Shown: in pieces, positions 13,754 through 22,086 of the stretch
How positions within the stretch are numbered: position 1 is the first letter of the stretch
How the letters are laid out: each line of letters starts with the position of its first letter
Virus record (IMG/VR): IMGVR_UViG_3300049595_000581
Span: 1-22,090 of that record
DNA: 22,090 nucleotides
Reading direction: 5' to 3' (one strand)
Source of the DNA: a virus
Notes under the pieces: generated by a model
Database searches by the model: none
What the model was told of the DNA's origin: nothing
Seen by the model: the letters and a program-made list of their open reading frames with translations, nothing else
Position numbers and translations under genes: made by a program

Positions 13754-14464
13754 ATGGCTAACGTCTTCGGGCACTTGGAACATGAAGCGATCGTACAGGT
13801 TAAGGATAAGACTCGGCTCGATGCCTCGAAGTCGTTTTCCGCTAAGGGTGAACACTCGATCGACCAGGTGAAGATCAGCCCAGAAGTCGGAGTCGATCTG
13901 ATCCCAGTGCATGACGGTGGCAATCCTAAGAACTGGTTCCTTGACTGGGAGTATCAGACTCCCGGGACGAAGGTGATCGCGCTTGAGATCAAGGCGGGGC
14001 CTCACACTGTAAATTTTACCTATTCCATCGAGGTCGTGACTCCAGAGCAGGACAAGCTGTTCTCGAAGGACTCCGACCTGATCCAGTTCGAGCCTGACAT
14101 CCTGAAATGGCTTCCAGCTGGGAAGAGTTCCTACAACAATATCCACCGGAACGCCCAGACGCTGATCCTCGACTGGCTCGACTCGATCCGAGTCTGGCGC
14201 ACGGATGGCTCGAAGCTCACGAAGGCCGATCTCTCACTCTCGGATGACCTGAAACAGCTCTCGATCTACATGGTTCTCGAGCTGATCTTCATGGGGATTT
14301 CGAACCAGGTGGACGACGTGTTTCTGAACAAGGCCAGGGCCTATGGCCAGAAGGCGCTTCTGGTGCAGGGCCGAGGCAGGATCCAGGCTGATTTCAACGG
14401 CAACGGGACTTTGGACGCTGGCGAAGCCGCGGATCTGCGATCCTTTACGCTGGTGAGACGATGA
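13754..14464 (+). CDS. head-tail connector/neck-like protein with EF-hand-type loop
   Basis: A 236-residue protein of unrecognised exact family, directly upstream of the tail terminator. Residues 40-110 look beta-rich (WFLDWEYQTPGTKVIALEIK, VNFTYSIEVV), and residues 130-205 are helical. Near the C-terminus is a perfect canonical 12-residue calcium loop, DFNGNGTLDAGE (213-224; Asp1, Asn3, Asn5, Thr7, Asp9, Glu12). Start ATG 13754 has AAAAGGGG in front; the upstream ATG at 13718 lies in a hairpin loop and has no SD. The stop overlaps the next start (ATGA). Position suggests a neck or connector component; calcium binding is inferred from the motif. Confidence 0.6.
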   Translation: MANVFGHLEHEAIVQVKDKTRLDASKSFSAKGEHSIDQVKISPEVGVDLIPVHDGGNPKNWFLDWEYQTPGTKVIALEIKAGPHTVNFTYSIEVVTPEQDKLFSKDSDLIQFEPDILKWLPAGKSSYNNIHRNAQTLILDWLDSIRVWRTDGSKLTKADLSLSDDLKQLSIYMVLELIFMGISNQVDDVFLNKARAYGQKALLVQGRGRIQADFNGNGTLDAGEAADLRSFTLVRR

Positions 14465-14895
14465 GCCTGACAGCGATCCGGCCCTACGTTACCGCTAGAA
14501 TGACCGAGCTTGGGTTCTCCGAGCATACGGATCCCTTCAACGATCAGAACATCCCGAGCGCGATCATCGACGGCGCTTTTCACCAGGCCATGCTCGAGAT
14601 CAGTGGGGTGGAGAAGAACAACGAGGCGCAGGGCGTCGAGGTTCCTGTCCAGATCAAGGCCTTCTTCAAGGGGTTCCGAACGCCTGAAGAAGCACTAGAA
14701 CAGAGCATCGTTAGGGCCGAGGAAGTGATCGTCGGGATGCTCAGGGCCGAAAACTTCTTCAACTTCAGCCCAGCTATCACAGGGGTCTTCCTTGACTCAG
14801 TGGCTTTTGAGCCCTACGATACAGAAAGCAACGACAACACGATCCAAGTGGTTTTCGTGTTTCGGTTCAAGGTTTGGATCTGCGTCCAGAACTAA
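14461..14895 (+). CDS. tail terminator/tail completion-like protein
   Basis: A 144-residue alpha/beta protein in the usual place, just before the major tail protein. It starts RPYVTARMTELGFSEH, as many gpU-like tail terminators do, has a central strand (VEVPVQIKAFFKGFR), a helix, and ends in strands IQVVFVFRFKVWI. It would cap the finished tail tube as a hexameric ring and join it to the head. Translation is coupled to the preceding gene (ATGA). Confidence 0.6.
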   Translation: MSLTAIRPYVTARMTELGFSEHTDPFNDQNIPSAIIDGAFHQAMLEISGVEKNNEAQGVEVPVQIKAFFKGFRTPEEALEQSIVRAEEVIVGMLRAENFFNFSPAITGVFLDSVAFEPYDTESNDNTIQVVFVFRFKVWICVQN

Positions 14896-14910
14896 ATAAC
14901 GAAAACCCAC

Positions 14911-14916
14911 AGGAGG
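14911..14916 (+). promoter_or_regulatory. consensus Shine-Dalgarno of the tail tube gene
   Basis: AGGAGG stands 8 nt before ATG 14925, one of the strongest ribosome sites in the window. It fits the high demand for the tail tube protein and fixes the start. Confidence 0.75.
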
Positions 14917-14924
14917 GGTGAAAA

Positions 14925-15857
14925 ATGGCCTGCAACTCTAACAAGTATAACCTCGGTATTCGGAACATCATCCTCGGATCTGATCGTCCACAAAAGTTCT
15001 GCGTCTTCACCAAGGCAGACGTGAGCGACTCCCTCGACGGGAAGTTCTTCGTCGTCCATGAGCCCGTGACTCAGGCTAAGCATTATTTCTGGTTTAACAC
15101 CTCCGGCGGTTCCGCTGTCGATCCAGCTGTTCCAAACGCTACTGGACACGAAGTCGCTATCGCTACCGGAGCTAGCAAGAGCGCTGTTGCTTCTGCTCTC
15201 CAGGCTGTGATTGATCCGCTTTCTTTCGTTGTCGCTACCGTTTCCGGTAACGAGATCGAATGCACCATGGTCGCAAACGGCTACGCCTACGAATCCCGGG
15301 ACGCTCTGGACGCTGCGAAGAAGACCGGATTCTCGATCACCGTGGCTCAGTTCGGCTCTGTGGCCACTGACCTCGGTGGAACTAATGGCGACATCACCTT
15401 CACCGTTACCGAGCAGACCAAGGAAATCAAGGCTCCTCAGACTGGCGACTTCGTCCTGGCTGAGATTCGCCGTGGCGCTTCTGTGTCCGCATCCTTCGAA
15501 CTGAAGGACTCTTCGGTCGAGTCCATCCGTCGCGCTCTTAACTTCTACGGCGGGACGATCGTAACCGATGACGCCGCTTCTGAGGTGATCTCTGGCTACG
15601 GCTCTGCGAACCTGTTCAAGTCGACCGACGACGTGGCTGACAAGCTCGTCTTCCGTCCGACTGACAAGGCTGGCGACGCTGACGCTTCCGAAGACTTCAC
15701 CATCCATAAGTGTAAGCTGAAGCTCGGCGAGCAGACTTTCTCGGCTGAGAATGAATACATTCTCCCGATCGAAGCTATCGGATACCTCGACAGCTCGAAG
15801 TCTGGCTTCGCTAACCTGTTCAGCTACGGCGACGCTTCGGCACTTCCTGAAGCATAA
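14925..15857 (+). CDS. major tail (tube) protein with inserted domain
   Basis: A 310-residue protein. The tube fold is split. The N-terminal part (1-40) and the C-terminal part (about 160-310: FVLAEIRRGASVSASFELKD, CKLKLGEQTF, YILPIEAIGYLD) carry tube-type strands. An insert of about 115 residues (40-155) holds KHYFWFNTSGGSAVDPAVPN and a Val/Ala-rich helix (SAVASALQAVID). I have seen this insert type in many phage structural proteins. It would project from the tube surface. Arg is mostly CGT/CGC (6 of 8), like the capsid gene. The tape measure and frameshift chaperone genes follow, which supports the call. Confidence 0.85.
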   Translation: MACNSNKYNLGIRNIILGSDRPQKFCVFTKADVSDSLDGKFFVVHEPVTQAKHYFWFNTSGGSAVDPAVPNATGHEVAIATGASKSAVASALQAVIDPLSFVVATVSGNEIECTMVANGYAYESRDALDAAKKTGFSITVAQFGSVATDLGGTNGDITFTVTEQTKEIKAPQTGDFVLAEIRRGASVSASFELKDSSVESIRRALNFYGGTIVTDDAASEVISGYGSANLFKSTDDVADKLVFRPTDKAGDADASEDFTIHKCKLKLGEQTFSAENEYILPIEAIGYLDSSKSGFANLFSYGDASALPEA

Positions 15858-15871
15858 TACAAGGGGATCTA

Positions 15872-16138
15872 ATGGAGTTCGTTGCTAAGAAGAAAACGCT
15901 CAAGGTGACCATTGAGGGCAAGTCTTACGAGATGAGATGCCCGAGCATCGGCGAGCGTCAGGAGTTCCTGGAGAAGCTCAAGGCCATCAAGCCAGAGGAC
16001 GCTGTTAGCGCCTACGCAGACTGGTATCAGGGCCTTGGGCTTCCTAAAGAAGCGCTCTTTTCCTTTGATGCTGACGACTTCTTCGACTTCCTTGAGTTCG
16101 TGTCTAATCCAAAAAAAAAGCCGATGACTTCGACCTGA
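15872..16138 (+). CDS. tail assembly chaperone, short product (gpG-like)
   Basis: An 88-residue acidic protein between the tail tube and tape measure genes, the position of lambda gpG. Residues 1-30 form a small beta part (KTLKVTIEGKSYEMRCP); the rest is helical and ends in DADDFFDFLEFVSNPKKKP. It ends at a TGA (16136-16138) shortly after an A9 tract containing the slippery heptamer A AAA AAG, so part of the ribosomes should shift -1 and make a 179-residue fusion with the next ORF. It would coat the tape measure during tail assembly and is not expected in the virion. Confidence 0.88.
   Translation: MEFVAKKKTLKVTIEGKSYEMRCPSIGERQEFLEKLKAIKPEDAVSAYADWYQGLGLPKEALFSFDADDFFDFLEFVSNPKKKPMTST
16114..16120 (+). 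promoter_or_regulatory. -1 programmed frameshift site (A AAA AAG)
   Basis: In the frame of the short chaperone the sequence reads CCA AAA AAA AAG CCG. The last seven bases form A AAA AAG, the most efficient known bacterial -1 slippery heptamer (as in dnaX). A shift continues as GCC GAT GAC TTC straight into the frame of the downstream ORF with no stop. A short stem (GAAGC 16146-16150 / GCTTC 16157-16161) lies 25 nt downstream, farther than a usual stimulator. Confidence 0.88.
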
Positions 16139-16410
16139 TGAAGGCGAAGCTGGCCCGCTTCTATGGGTGGAGTCCAGACCAGATCGATAGCCTAGACGTT
16201 CAATCCGCTAACCTTTACTGGCAATGTATCGACCAGCTCGAGGCTGGCGAGGTGATTCTGAGCTTCACGATCCACGACTACCCAAACTTGACGCAGGACA
16301 AAAGGGAGGCGCTGTTCAAAAGGTTTGAAAAGCGTATGAACCCCGTGCGAAAATCCGAAGGTAAGAAGCTCACGAACAAAGAGCTGATGCAGATCCTAAG
16401 CCGACGATAA
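16138..16410 (+). CDS. tail assembly chaperone, frameshift extension (gpT-like part)
   Basis: This 90-codon ORF is best read as the 3' part of the frameshift product: residues 84-179 of the fusion come from the -1 frame, entering through ADDFDLMK just before its own ATG. It contains KLARFYGWSPDQIDSLD, a common opening of the T part, and ends in basic KKLTNKELMQILSRR. The T part would recruit tail tube subunits or the tape measure. Its ATG overlaps the TGA of the short form (TGATG), so independent re-initiation is a second possibility. Confidence 0.85.
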   Translation: MKAKLARFYGWSPDQIDSLDVQSANLYWQCIDQLEAGEVILSFTIHDYPNLTQDKREALFKRFEKRMNPVRKSEGKKLTNKELMQILSRR

Positions 16411-16417
16411 GGAAATA

Positions 16418-18127
16418 ATGGCAGACCAGAAGATCGAACTCGAAATAGTTTTAGACGATGGCTCGGTGAAACGAGCCTTCGCGACTGTTCGCAAGGAAGC
16501 CGAGGACACCGGAGATTCTTTCGGTAACGCTTTCCGAGTTCAGGGCCTGGCTGACTTCAAGGCTGGCCTCGATCTGGTAGGTATGGCGATGAACGCGCTC
16601 GCCAAGTCTGCCGACTATTTGATCAATCAAGTTTTGTCTGGCGAGAAGATCGACGCGATCAACAGGCGCTTCGAGATCCTGGCTCAACAGCAGGCCATCA
16701 ATGCTGATGCGCTGGCCTCTGGAGTGGCACGGGCTGTCGATGGCACTGTGGACATGGAAGACGCTCTCGAGGCGGCTGGTCGGGCGCTGATCAATTTACA
16801 GGTGGGGACTCGCGAGATCCCTCAACTCTTCGAGCTTGCTAGGAAGTCGGCTTCTGCTTTCGGTGGCGATACCGTGGCCAATTTTGAGCGGATCCAGCAG
16901 GCTATTCTTACTGGGAACACTCGGGCGCTCCGTGAGGTCGGAATCTTTATCAATGCCGAGCAGGCCTACAAGCGCCTGGCTGATTCGATCGGTACGCTCC
17001 CGAATAACTTGAGCGAGACCGGAAAACAGCAGGCGATTTTAAACGAGGTTCTTAGAGTAGGCGAGGAAAGGCTCAAGAATATTTCCACATCGATCACTCC
17101 AGTCGAAAAGTCTCTCAAGGTTCTGGCGGTATCGTTCGGCGAAGTGGGCGACACGTTCGCCATGCTCGCGAACAAGATCCTCGGGCCTGTTCTCCAAGGC
17201 GCTTTTCAACAGCTTGCAAACGGATTTGATCTGATTAACATCAAGCTCCGCGAGTTCCTACTAGGCACGGCTCCGAGCGCGGCTGAGAATGTCCGTCTCT
17301 TGAATGACGAGCTGACCAAGCTCACGCTTCTCCGCGATCAGCAGGCGAACCTTGCAAACAGTGAGGCTGAGGTCGCGATCTTAGACACTCAGATTTTACA
17401 GCTTCGCGCAAAGCTAGACGCTCAGACTCAGCTCGCTACTAAGCAGGCTGAGAAGAACCAGATTGATCTGCAAGGAAACGAGATCGCTCGTGAGACTCTG
17501 TTACTCAATCAAGAGCTGACCAAATCTCAGATCGAGGGACGTGCGGCGCTTGATGAATATACAAAGCTACAAAAGAAAGCGGCTCAAGACGCTCAGATGG
17601 CGGCCAATCAAGTAAACCAGGCCGTCAAGGCGGCTATCGTCAACGGTATTGTTCAAAGTATCCAGGCCATGATGACGGCGCTCGTTAAAGGAACAAACGT
17701 CATTCAGGCAGTCGGTAGCGCCATCCTTGGGCTATTCGCAGACCTTGCTATCCAAGTGGGAACGATCTTTCTTTCCACTGGTATCGGTATGCTCGCGACT
17801 AAATTCCTAGATCCTACTGGAGCGATTACTGCTGGTCTCGGGTTGATCGCTCTCGGGTCTCTGATGAAGGCGGCATTTAGTGGTGGTGGAGTCACGGGTG
17901 GGGCCAACACTGGAGTCACTGCGACGGGTGGCGGGGTGGCCTTTACTGGCGATACTCAGACGCTTATCCAGCAGAACGAAGAGCGTGACATGGTTCGCGC
18001 TCCTCAGACCGTTGTAAACTTCCAGGTAATGGGAGACATCCTCGACAGCTCGGACACGCAGAACAGGATCGTCTCGCTTCTCAATGACGCAATCGACACG
18101 AAGGGGGCCGTAATCCGGGGAGTCTGA
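16418..18127 (+). CDS. tape measure protein
   Basis: A 569-residue protein after the chaperone pair. The N-terminal part contains VRKEAEDTGDSFGNAF and a helix-rich body. A long coiled coil spans about 294-394 (LLNDELTKLTLLRDQQANLA and following). A hydrophobic, Gly-rich membrane-active region spans about 428-487 (AILGLFADLAIQVGTIFLST), followed by a Gly/Thr linker. It sets tail length and probably helps DNA cross the inner membrane. At about 0.15 nm per residue it predicts a tail of roughly 85 nm, short for a siphovirus. The stop overlaps the next start (TGATG). Confidence 0.92.
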   Translation: MADQKIELEIVLDDGSVKRAFATVRKEAEDTGDSFGNAFRVQGLADFKAGLDLVGMAMNALAKSADYLINQVLSGEKIDAINRRFEILAQQQAINADALASGVARAVDGTVDMEDALEAAGRALINLQVGTREIPQLFELARKSASAFGGDTVANFERIQQAILTGNTRALREVGIFINAEQAYKRLADSIGTLPNNLSETGKQQAILNEVLRVGEERLKNISTSITPVEKSLKVLAVSFGEVGDTFAMLANKILGPVLQGAFQQLANGFDLINIKLREFLLGTAPSAAENVRLLNDELTKLTLLRDQQANLANSEAEVAILDTQILQLRAKLDAQTQLATKQAEKNQIDLQGNEIARETLLLNQELTKSQIEGRAALDEYTKLQKKAAQDAQMAANQVNQAVKAAIVNGIVQSIQAMMTALVKGTNVIQAVGSAILGLFADLAIQVGTIFLSTGIGMLATKFLDPTGAITAGLGLIALGSLMKAAFSGGGVTGGANTGVTATGGGVAFTGDTQTLIQQNEERDMVRAPQTVVNFQVMGDILDSSDTQNRIVSLLNDAIDTKGAVIRGV

Positions 18128-18906
18128 TGGCATTACTAACTAAGTCTAAATTCTATTTCGGGGTTTCGGTCGATTCAGAAAATAACATCCTTGATATTGA
18201 CGAAGGAACAGGGTCGTTTCCAGTGACTCTCGCTGTGAAGGCCTACGCGCCTAGTGAGATCGCTACGGCTCTGTCTTCGGCACTGAATCAGGCCGGAACC
18301 CTAACCTACACAGTTTCTCTCAACCGCACCACACGCCTACTCAAGATCACGGCCAGTGGGGCCTTCTCTATCCGTAGGGCCACGGGGCCGAATAGCGCCT
18401 CCAATATCTATTCGGTTCTTGGCTTTCCGGGTGGGACTGACCTCACTGGCCTATCTCAGTACGAGGGCACGGTGGGCGTGGGCTTCGAGTTCGAGCCTCA
18501 GTTCTATCTGCTGGACTACGTTCCTCTGGATCATAACGTCAAGAGCGTGAAGGCCTCGGTAAACGAGACCGGATCGGGCGCGGTCGAAGTGATCCGGTTC
18601 GGGACGAAGCGTTACATGGAATGTTCGATCGACTTTATCTGTGACCGGAAGTTCATCGGTGACGATATTTGGTCGAGTAACCCGAACGGGATTGAAGACG
18701 CGCTCCGGTTCATGCGCTACTGCACTGAGAAATCGACGGTCGAGTTCATGCCGAATCGGTTAGACGTTGCGAACTATACGAAACTCATCTTAGAATCCAC
18801 GGAAAGCGACTCGCAGGGTACAGGGTTCAAGCTGTTGGAGATGCTGGACTACGGCGAGGGCCTTTACAGGACTGGTCGCTTGGTATTCAGGGAGGTTAGC
18901 TCATGA
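18127..18906 (+). CDS. distal tail (Dit-like)/tail tip protein
   Basis: A 259-residue protein directly after the tape measure. Residues about 15-115 form a small alpha/beta domain (ILDIDEGTGSFPVTLAVKAY, then a helix SEIATALSSALNQAG and strands), of the same general type as the tail tube insert. Residues about 130-259 resemble the tip proteins that follow tape measures: a FLLDYVPLDHNV-like strand, KRYMECSIDFICDRKF, EDALRFMRYC, VEFMPNR and a C-terminal GEGLYRTGRLVFREV strand. It probably forms the ring that links the tube to fibers. Coupled by overlaps on both sides (TGATG and ATGA). Confidence 0.65.
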   Translation: MALLTKSKFYFGVSVDSENNILDIDEGTGSFPVTLAVKAYAPSEIATALSSALNQAGTLTYTVSLNRTTRLLKITASGAFSIRRATGPNSASNIYSVLGFPGGTDLTGLSQYEGTVGVGFEFEPQFYLLDYVPLDHNVKSVKASVNETGSGAVEVIRFGTKRYMECSIDFICDRKFIGDDIWSSNPNGIEDALRFMRYCTEKSTVEFMPNRLDVANYTKLILESTESDSQGTGFKLLEMLDYGEGLYRTGRLVFREVSS

Positions 18907-20138
18907 GCGTTATCAATGGACAGAAGGCCGACGCGGCGACATTCAACTCGGCTTTCGGCTCGAAGCAGGACGACAACACCTTCTTCGGCGTCCAGACGCT
19001 CGACCATACCGGATCAGGGGCTCCTGTGGCCGACGTTCAGCAGGCCATCAATGACGTTATCGCTTCCGATGCTCTGAAGATCCCGCTCTCCGAGAAGGGC
19101 CAGCCTTTGGGCGTGGCCGAGCTTGGTGCAGATGGGAAGGTTCCATCGGCTCAGCTTCCGAGCTACGTCGACGACGTGATCGAGGTTCCCACGTTCTCAG
19201 CCTTGCCACCAACCGGAGAGACCGGAAAGATTTACGTCACGCTAGACACCAACTATTCATACCGCTGGAGCGGTTCCACCTACGTCTTTATTGGTCGGCC
19301 TATCGCCACCACTGACGACCTTCTCGAGGGCACAAGCAACCTTTACTTCACCGATGGCCGAGCGCAGAGCGCTACCATCAGCCAGGTGATCACGGATGGC
19401 GTGATCGACAAGGCTCCTTCTGAGGATGCTATATTCGACGCCCTGGCTCTCAAGCTCGATTCCGCAGACTTCGGCACTGAGTTCGACACAGCCTTCGGGC
19501 TAAAGGACACCGATGATCTGGCCGAGGGAGTGACTAACCTTTATTTCACTGATCTCCGCGCTCAGACTGCCACCATCACGGCTACCATTACAAACGGCGT
19601 GACTGACAAGGCTCCTTCGTCTGACGCTGTCTTCGATGCTCTGGCACTGAAGCAGGATGGAATCCAGTTCAAGGATGACGGATCGAACCTTGGAACGGCT
19701 GGCACGGTGACCGAGATCGACTTCGTCGGGCCTGGTGTAACGGCGGCTCGAGTCGGTAACGCTGTCTCCGTGACCATCAACGCGACCGGGACTGGTGGTG
19801 GATGGACGGCCTACTCTGATATTACACTGTCGCCCATCAATGACTCGCTTGCTATTGATACGACCAAGGGCCAGCAGAAATGGCTCGTGTCGGCTGGATC
19901 AAGCTCTGGAGCTGTTCTAGACGTGACTCCGTTCGGTGGCATCCCTCCGACTGGCGACGGCTCCATGATCAGGCTCGTGGGCGCATCTGACGAGAACTGG
20001 GTCGATGTTCAGAATTCGGACATCGTGAACGGCGTGATCCTGAACGGCGGGCCTGCGCGCTTGCATAAGTTCCACATCCTTGATCTGATGTGGGACGCAA
20101 CCCTTCAACGCTATATCGAAGTAAACAGGAACTTTTGA
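18903..20138 (+). CDS. tail fiber/stalk protein with tandem NLYFTD repeats
   Basis: A 411-residue fiber. The N-terminal anchor has VINGQKADAATFNSAFGSKQ, then LGADGKVPSAQLPSYVDDVI and GKIYVTLDTNYSYRWSGS, a module shared by many phage fibers. Two copies of a repeat follow (residues 137 and 203 onward, period 66): TDDLLEGTSNLYFTDGRAQS and TDDLAEGVTNLYFTDLRAQT, each ending APS.DA.FDALALK. The C-terminal third is beta-rich with a GTGGG hinge at about 296-300. It is probably a trimeric stalk that links the tail tip to the receptor-binding fiber encoded next. Coupled to the preceding gene (ATGA). Confidence 0.8.
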   Translation: MSVINGQKADAATFNSAFGSKQDDNTFFGVQTLDHTGSGAPVADVQQAINDVIASDALKIPLSEKGQPLGVAELGADGKVPSAQLPSYVDDVIEVPTFSALPPTGETGKIYVTLDTNYSYRWSGSTYVFIGRPIATTDDLLEGTSNLYFTDGRAQSATISQVITDGVIDKAPSEDAIFDALALKLDSADFGTEFDTAFGLKDTDDLAEGVTNLYFTDLRAQTATITATITNGVTDKAPSSDAVFDALALKQDGIQFKDDGSNLGTAGTVTEIDFVGPGVTAARVGNAVSVTINATGTGGGWTAYSDITLSPINDSLAIDTTKGQQKWLVSAGSSSGAVLDVTPFGGIPPTGDGSMIRLVGASDENWVDVQNSDIVNGVILNGGPARLHKFHILDLMWDATLQRYIEVNRNF

Positions 20139-20148
20139 GGTATAAGAG

Positions 20149-22086
20149 ATGGCACTGAATAGCAACTTCCGCACACTGACAGCCGACAACATCGAGGGGA
20201 TCGTCGAGGATAGGAACTACCTGAAGTCGAGCTTCGAGAACGGAACGATCACTGGATGGCGCGAGATGGCTGTCACTGTTGACGCAAACGGATTTCCTAA
20301 CGCGACTCCTACCATCGGGACGGATGCCTCTCCTAACGCGGCATCTTCGCTGTCTCTATCTGCCACTAGCACGACTCCGCTATCTGGAACTCGATCGCTT
20401 CTCGTTACTGTTCCGACCTCGTTAAGCCAGGGTCAAGGCTTCATCTCTGAAGAGTTCACTCTCGACCGGATGGATCTCGGAAAGGTTCTCACTGTGTCGT
20501 TCGACTACGAGCGGATTAGTGGGACTTACAACTTCTCTGGAACTCGCGGATCACAGACCTGGATGGTTTACATTTACGATGCTACGGCTGGAGGGGCGAC
20601 ATGGATTCAGCCTGCTGGCTTCCTCGGGATGAACCAAAGCTCGGGCCCTGGTCGAGTGGCCTGCACGTTCCAGACTAGCGTGACCGCTGGCCAGAAGTAT
20701 CGCGTGGCCGTGATCGCATCACAGGCTGCGGCTGGAGCTTCGTCCATCGAGTTCGATAACTTTACTTGCTCTCGTCAAACCGCTCCCATCGGGCCAGTGG
20801 TGACGGATACTTTAAATGCCGGAGCAATTACCATTGGAGCAACAGTTACAGCTCCAACAAAAGGAACAAGAACCGCCGATTCGGTGTCGTGGATGAGAAT
20901 TGGCGATAGCGCGTATTTTTCGTATCAATATAATCAAACTGGTGCGGGTGCTGCCGGATCTGGCGATTATTTGATTAGCCTTCCTTCCGGAATGTCATTT
21001 GATTCAAACAAGGTTTCATTTTATACGGGTGGATTAGTTAATTTTTCCGCACTCGTTCCTTATGGATTGCCGGATGCTTGGTTTGGATGGGGTCAGTCTC
21101 CCGGAACAAATTCGTATGGGTTAATTATTCCTTACGATTCTACAAGATTTCGCGTTGCATTTGAATACGTTTCGGCCTCTGGGCCTGTTGCAACTGGTGG
21201 GCTTTTTTGGGGATCTGGTGGAAATCAACTTTCCTATGCAACAGTTTCATTTAACGCCACCTTCCAAGTCCCCATCTCCGGTTGGTCGAGCAACGTCCAG
21301 CGTTCAAGTGACACCGACACTCGGGTGGTGTCTTTTGTTGGATCAATCAATGCTCAAGGATATACCTCGCTTACAACAAACCTTGCCATGACTGTTTCAA
21401 AAGACTCTCATGGGGCTTTTAGCTCTGGCGTTTACACAATTCCGGTATCTGGTGACTACTCTGTAAATGCTACTGTTATATCTGACCAAGCAAACTTTTT
21501 CCCTACTGTGTATCTTAACGGAGGTATTTACACCTACGGAACAAGGCAGGCATCCGCATCGCAAGCAACAACTGCGGCCATGCTTATTCCGAATCTAAAG
21601 GCTGGTGATACCATTTCTTTAAGGATTGGCAACACAAACGGAAACACAATTGCTGGTGGTTATTTCTCTATCAATCGCCTCTCCGGCCCGTCCGTGGTGG
21701 CGGCCAGTGAGACGGTTTCATTTTCGGCTAATACATCGACAACAGCGGGATCTACAACGCAATGCTTTATTTATACCGTGAAAGATCACGACACGCACAA
21801 TGCCTATTCGACCATAACTGGTAAATTCACAGTTCCGGTCTCTGGAAAATATGCTTTTGGGGGCTACGCGTATTTCAACGCCGTTGTGGGGTGTTTAGTA
21901 TTATACAAAAACGGGTCAGTTATTTCTCAAGGCATTGAATCAAAGGGGAATGCTTATCCGTCTTTTGTGTCCGCTCAATTAAATTTGGTGGCCGGTGATG
22001 TTATAGAATTAAGACCTACATCATCCGTAACTGCCGGTGGTCAATCTACTGTAAACAGTTTTTATGGGAATAGGATCGGACAATGA
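20149..22086 (+). CDS. modular receptor-binding fiber with tandem C1q/TNF-like domains
   Basis: A 645-residue protein. Residues 1-215 are a carbohydrate-binding-module-like jelly roll (SSFENGTITGWREM, VLTVSFDYERISGTYNFSG, SIEFDNFTCSRQ). Residues about 219-375 are a second beta domain (SWMRIGDSAYFSYQYNQTG, ISLPSGMSF). Residues about 390-515 and 520-645 are two C1q/TNF-type domains, each with a strand like FTVPVSGKY or YTIPVSGDY, a YKNG or YLNG turn and a LKAGDTISL/LVAGDVIEL strand. From about 20806 on the gene turns AT-rich (37% G+C at 21001-21060 against 50% at 20401-20460), with GC-rich linkers between domains. It probably binds a surface sugar or protein. Start ATG 20149, 10 nt after the previous stop. 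Confidence 0.82.
   Translation: MALNSNFRTLTADNIEGIVEDRNYLKSSFENGTITGWREMAVTVDANGFPNATPTIGTDASPNAASSLSLSATSTTPLSGTRSLLVTVPTSLSQGQGFISEEFTLDRMDLGKVLTVSFDYERISGTYNFSGTRGSQTWMVYIYDATAGGATWIQPAGFLGMNQSSGPGRVACTFQTSVTAGQKYRVAVIASQAAAGASSIEFDNFTCSRQTAPIGPVVTDTLNAGAITIGATVTAPTKGTRTADSVSWMRIGDSAYFSYQYNQTGAGAAGSGDYLISLPSGMSFDSNKVSFYTGGLVNFSALVPYGLPDAWFGWGQSPGTNSYGLIIPYDSTRFRVAFEYVSASGPVATGGLFWGSGGNQLSYATVSFNATFQVPISGWSSNVQRSSDTDTRVVSFVGSINAQGYTSLTTNLAMTVSKDSHGAFSSGVYTIPVSGDYSVNATVISDQANFFPTVYLNGGIYTYGTRQASASQATTAAMLIPNLKAGDTISLRIGNTNGNTIAGGYFSINRLSGPSVVAASETVSFSANTSTTAGSTTQCFIYTVKDHDTHNAYSTITGKFTVPVSGKYAFGGYAYFNAVVGCLVLYKNGSVISQGIESKGNAYPSFVSAQLNLVAGDVIELRPTSSVTAGGQSTVNSFYGNRIGQ

Noticed and set aside
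14892-15707. 271-codon - strand ORF opposite the tail tube gene
   Set aside because: Antisense shadow of a gene with a consensus SD and clear family pattern.
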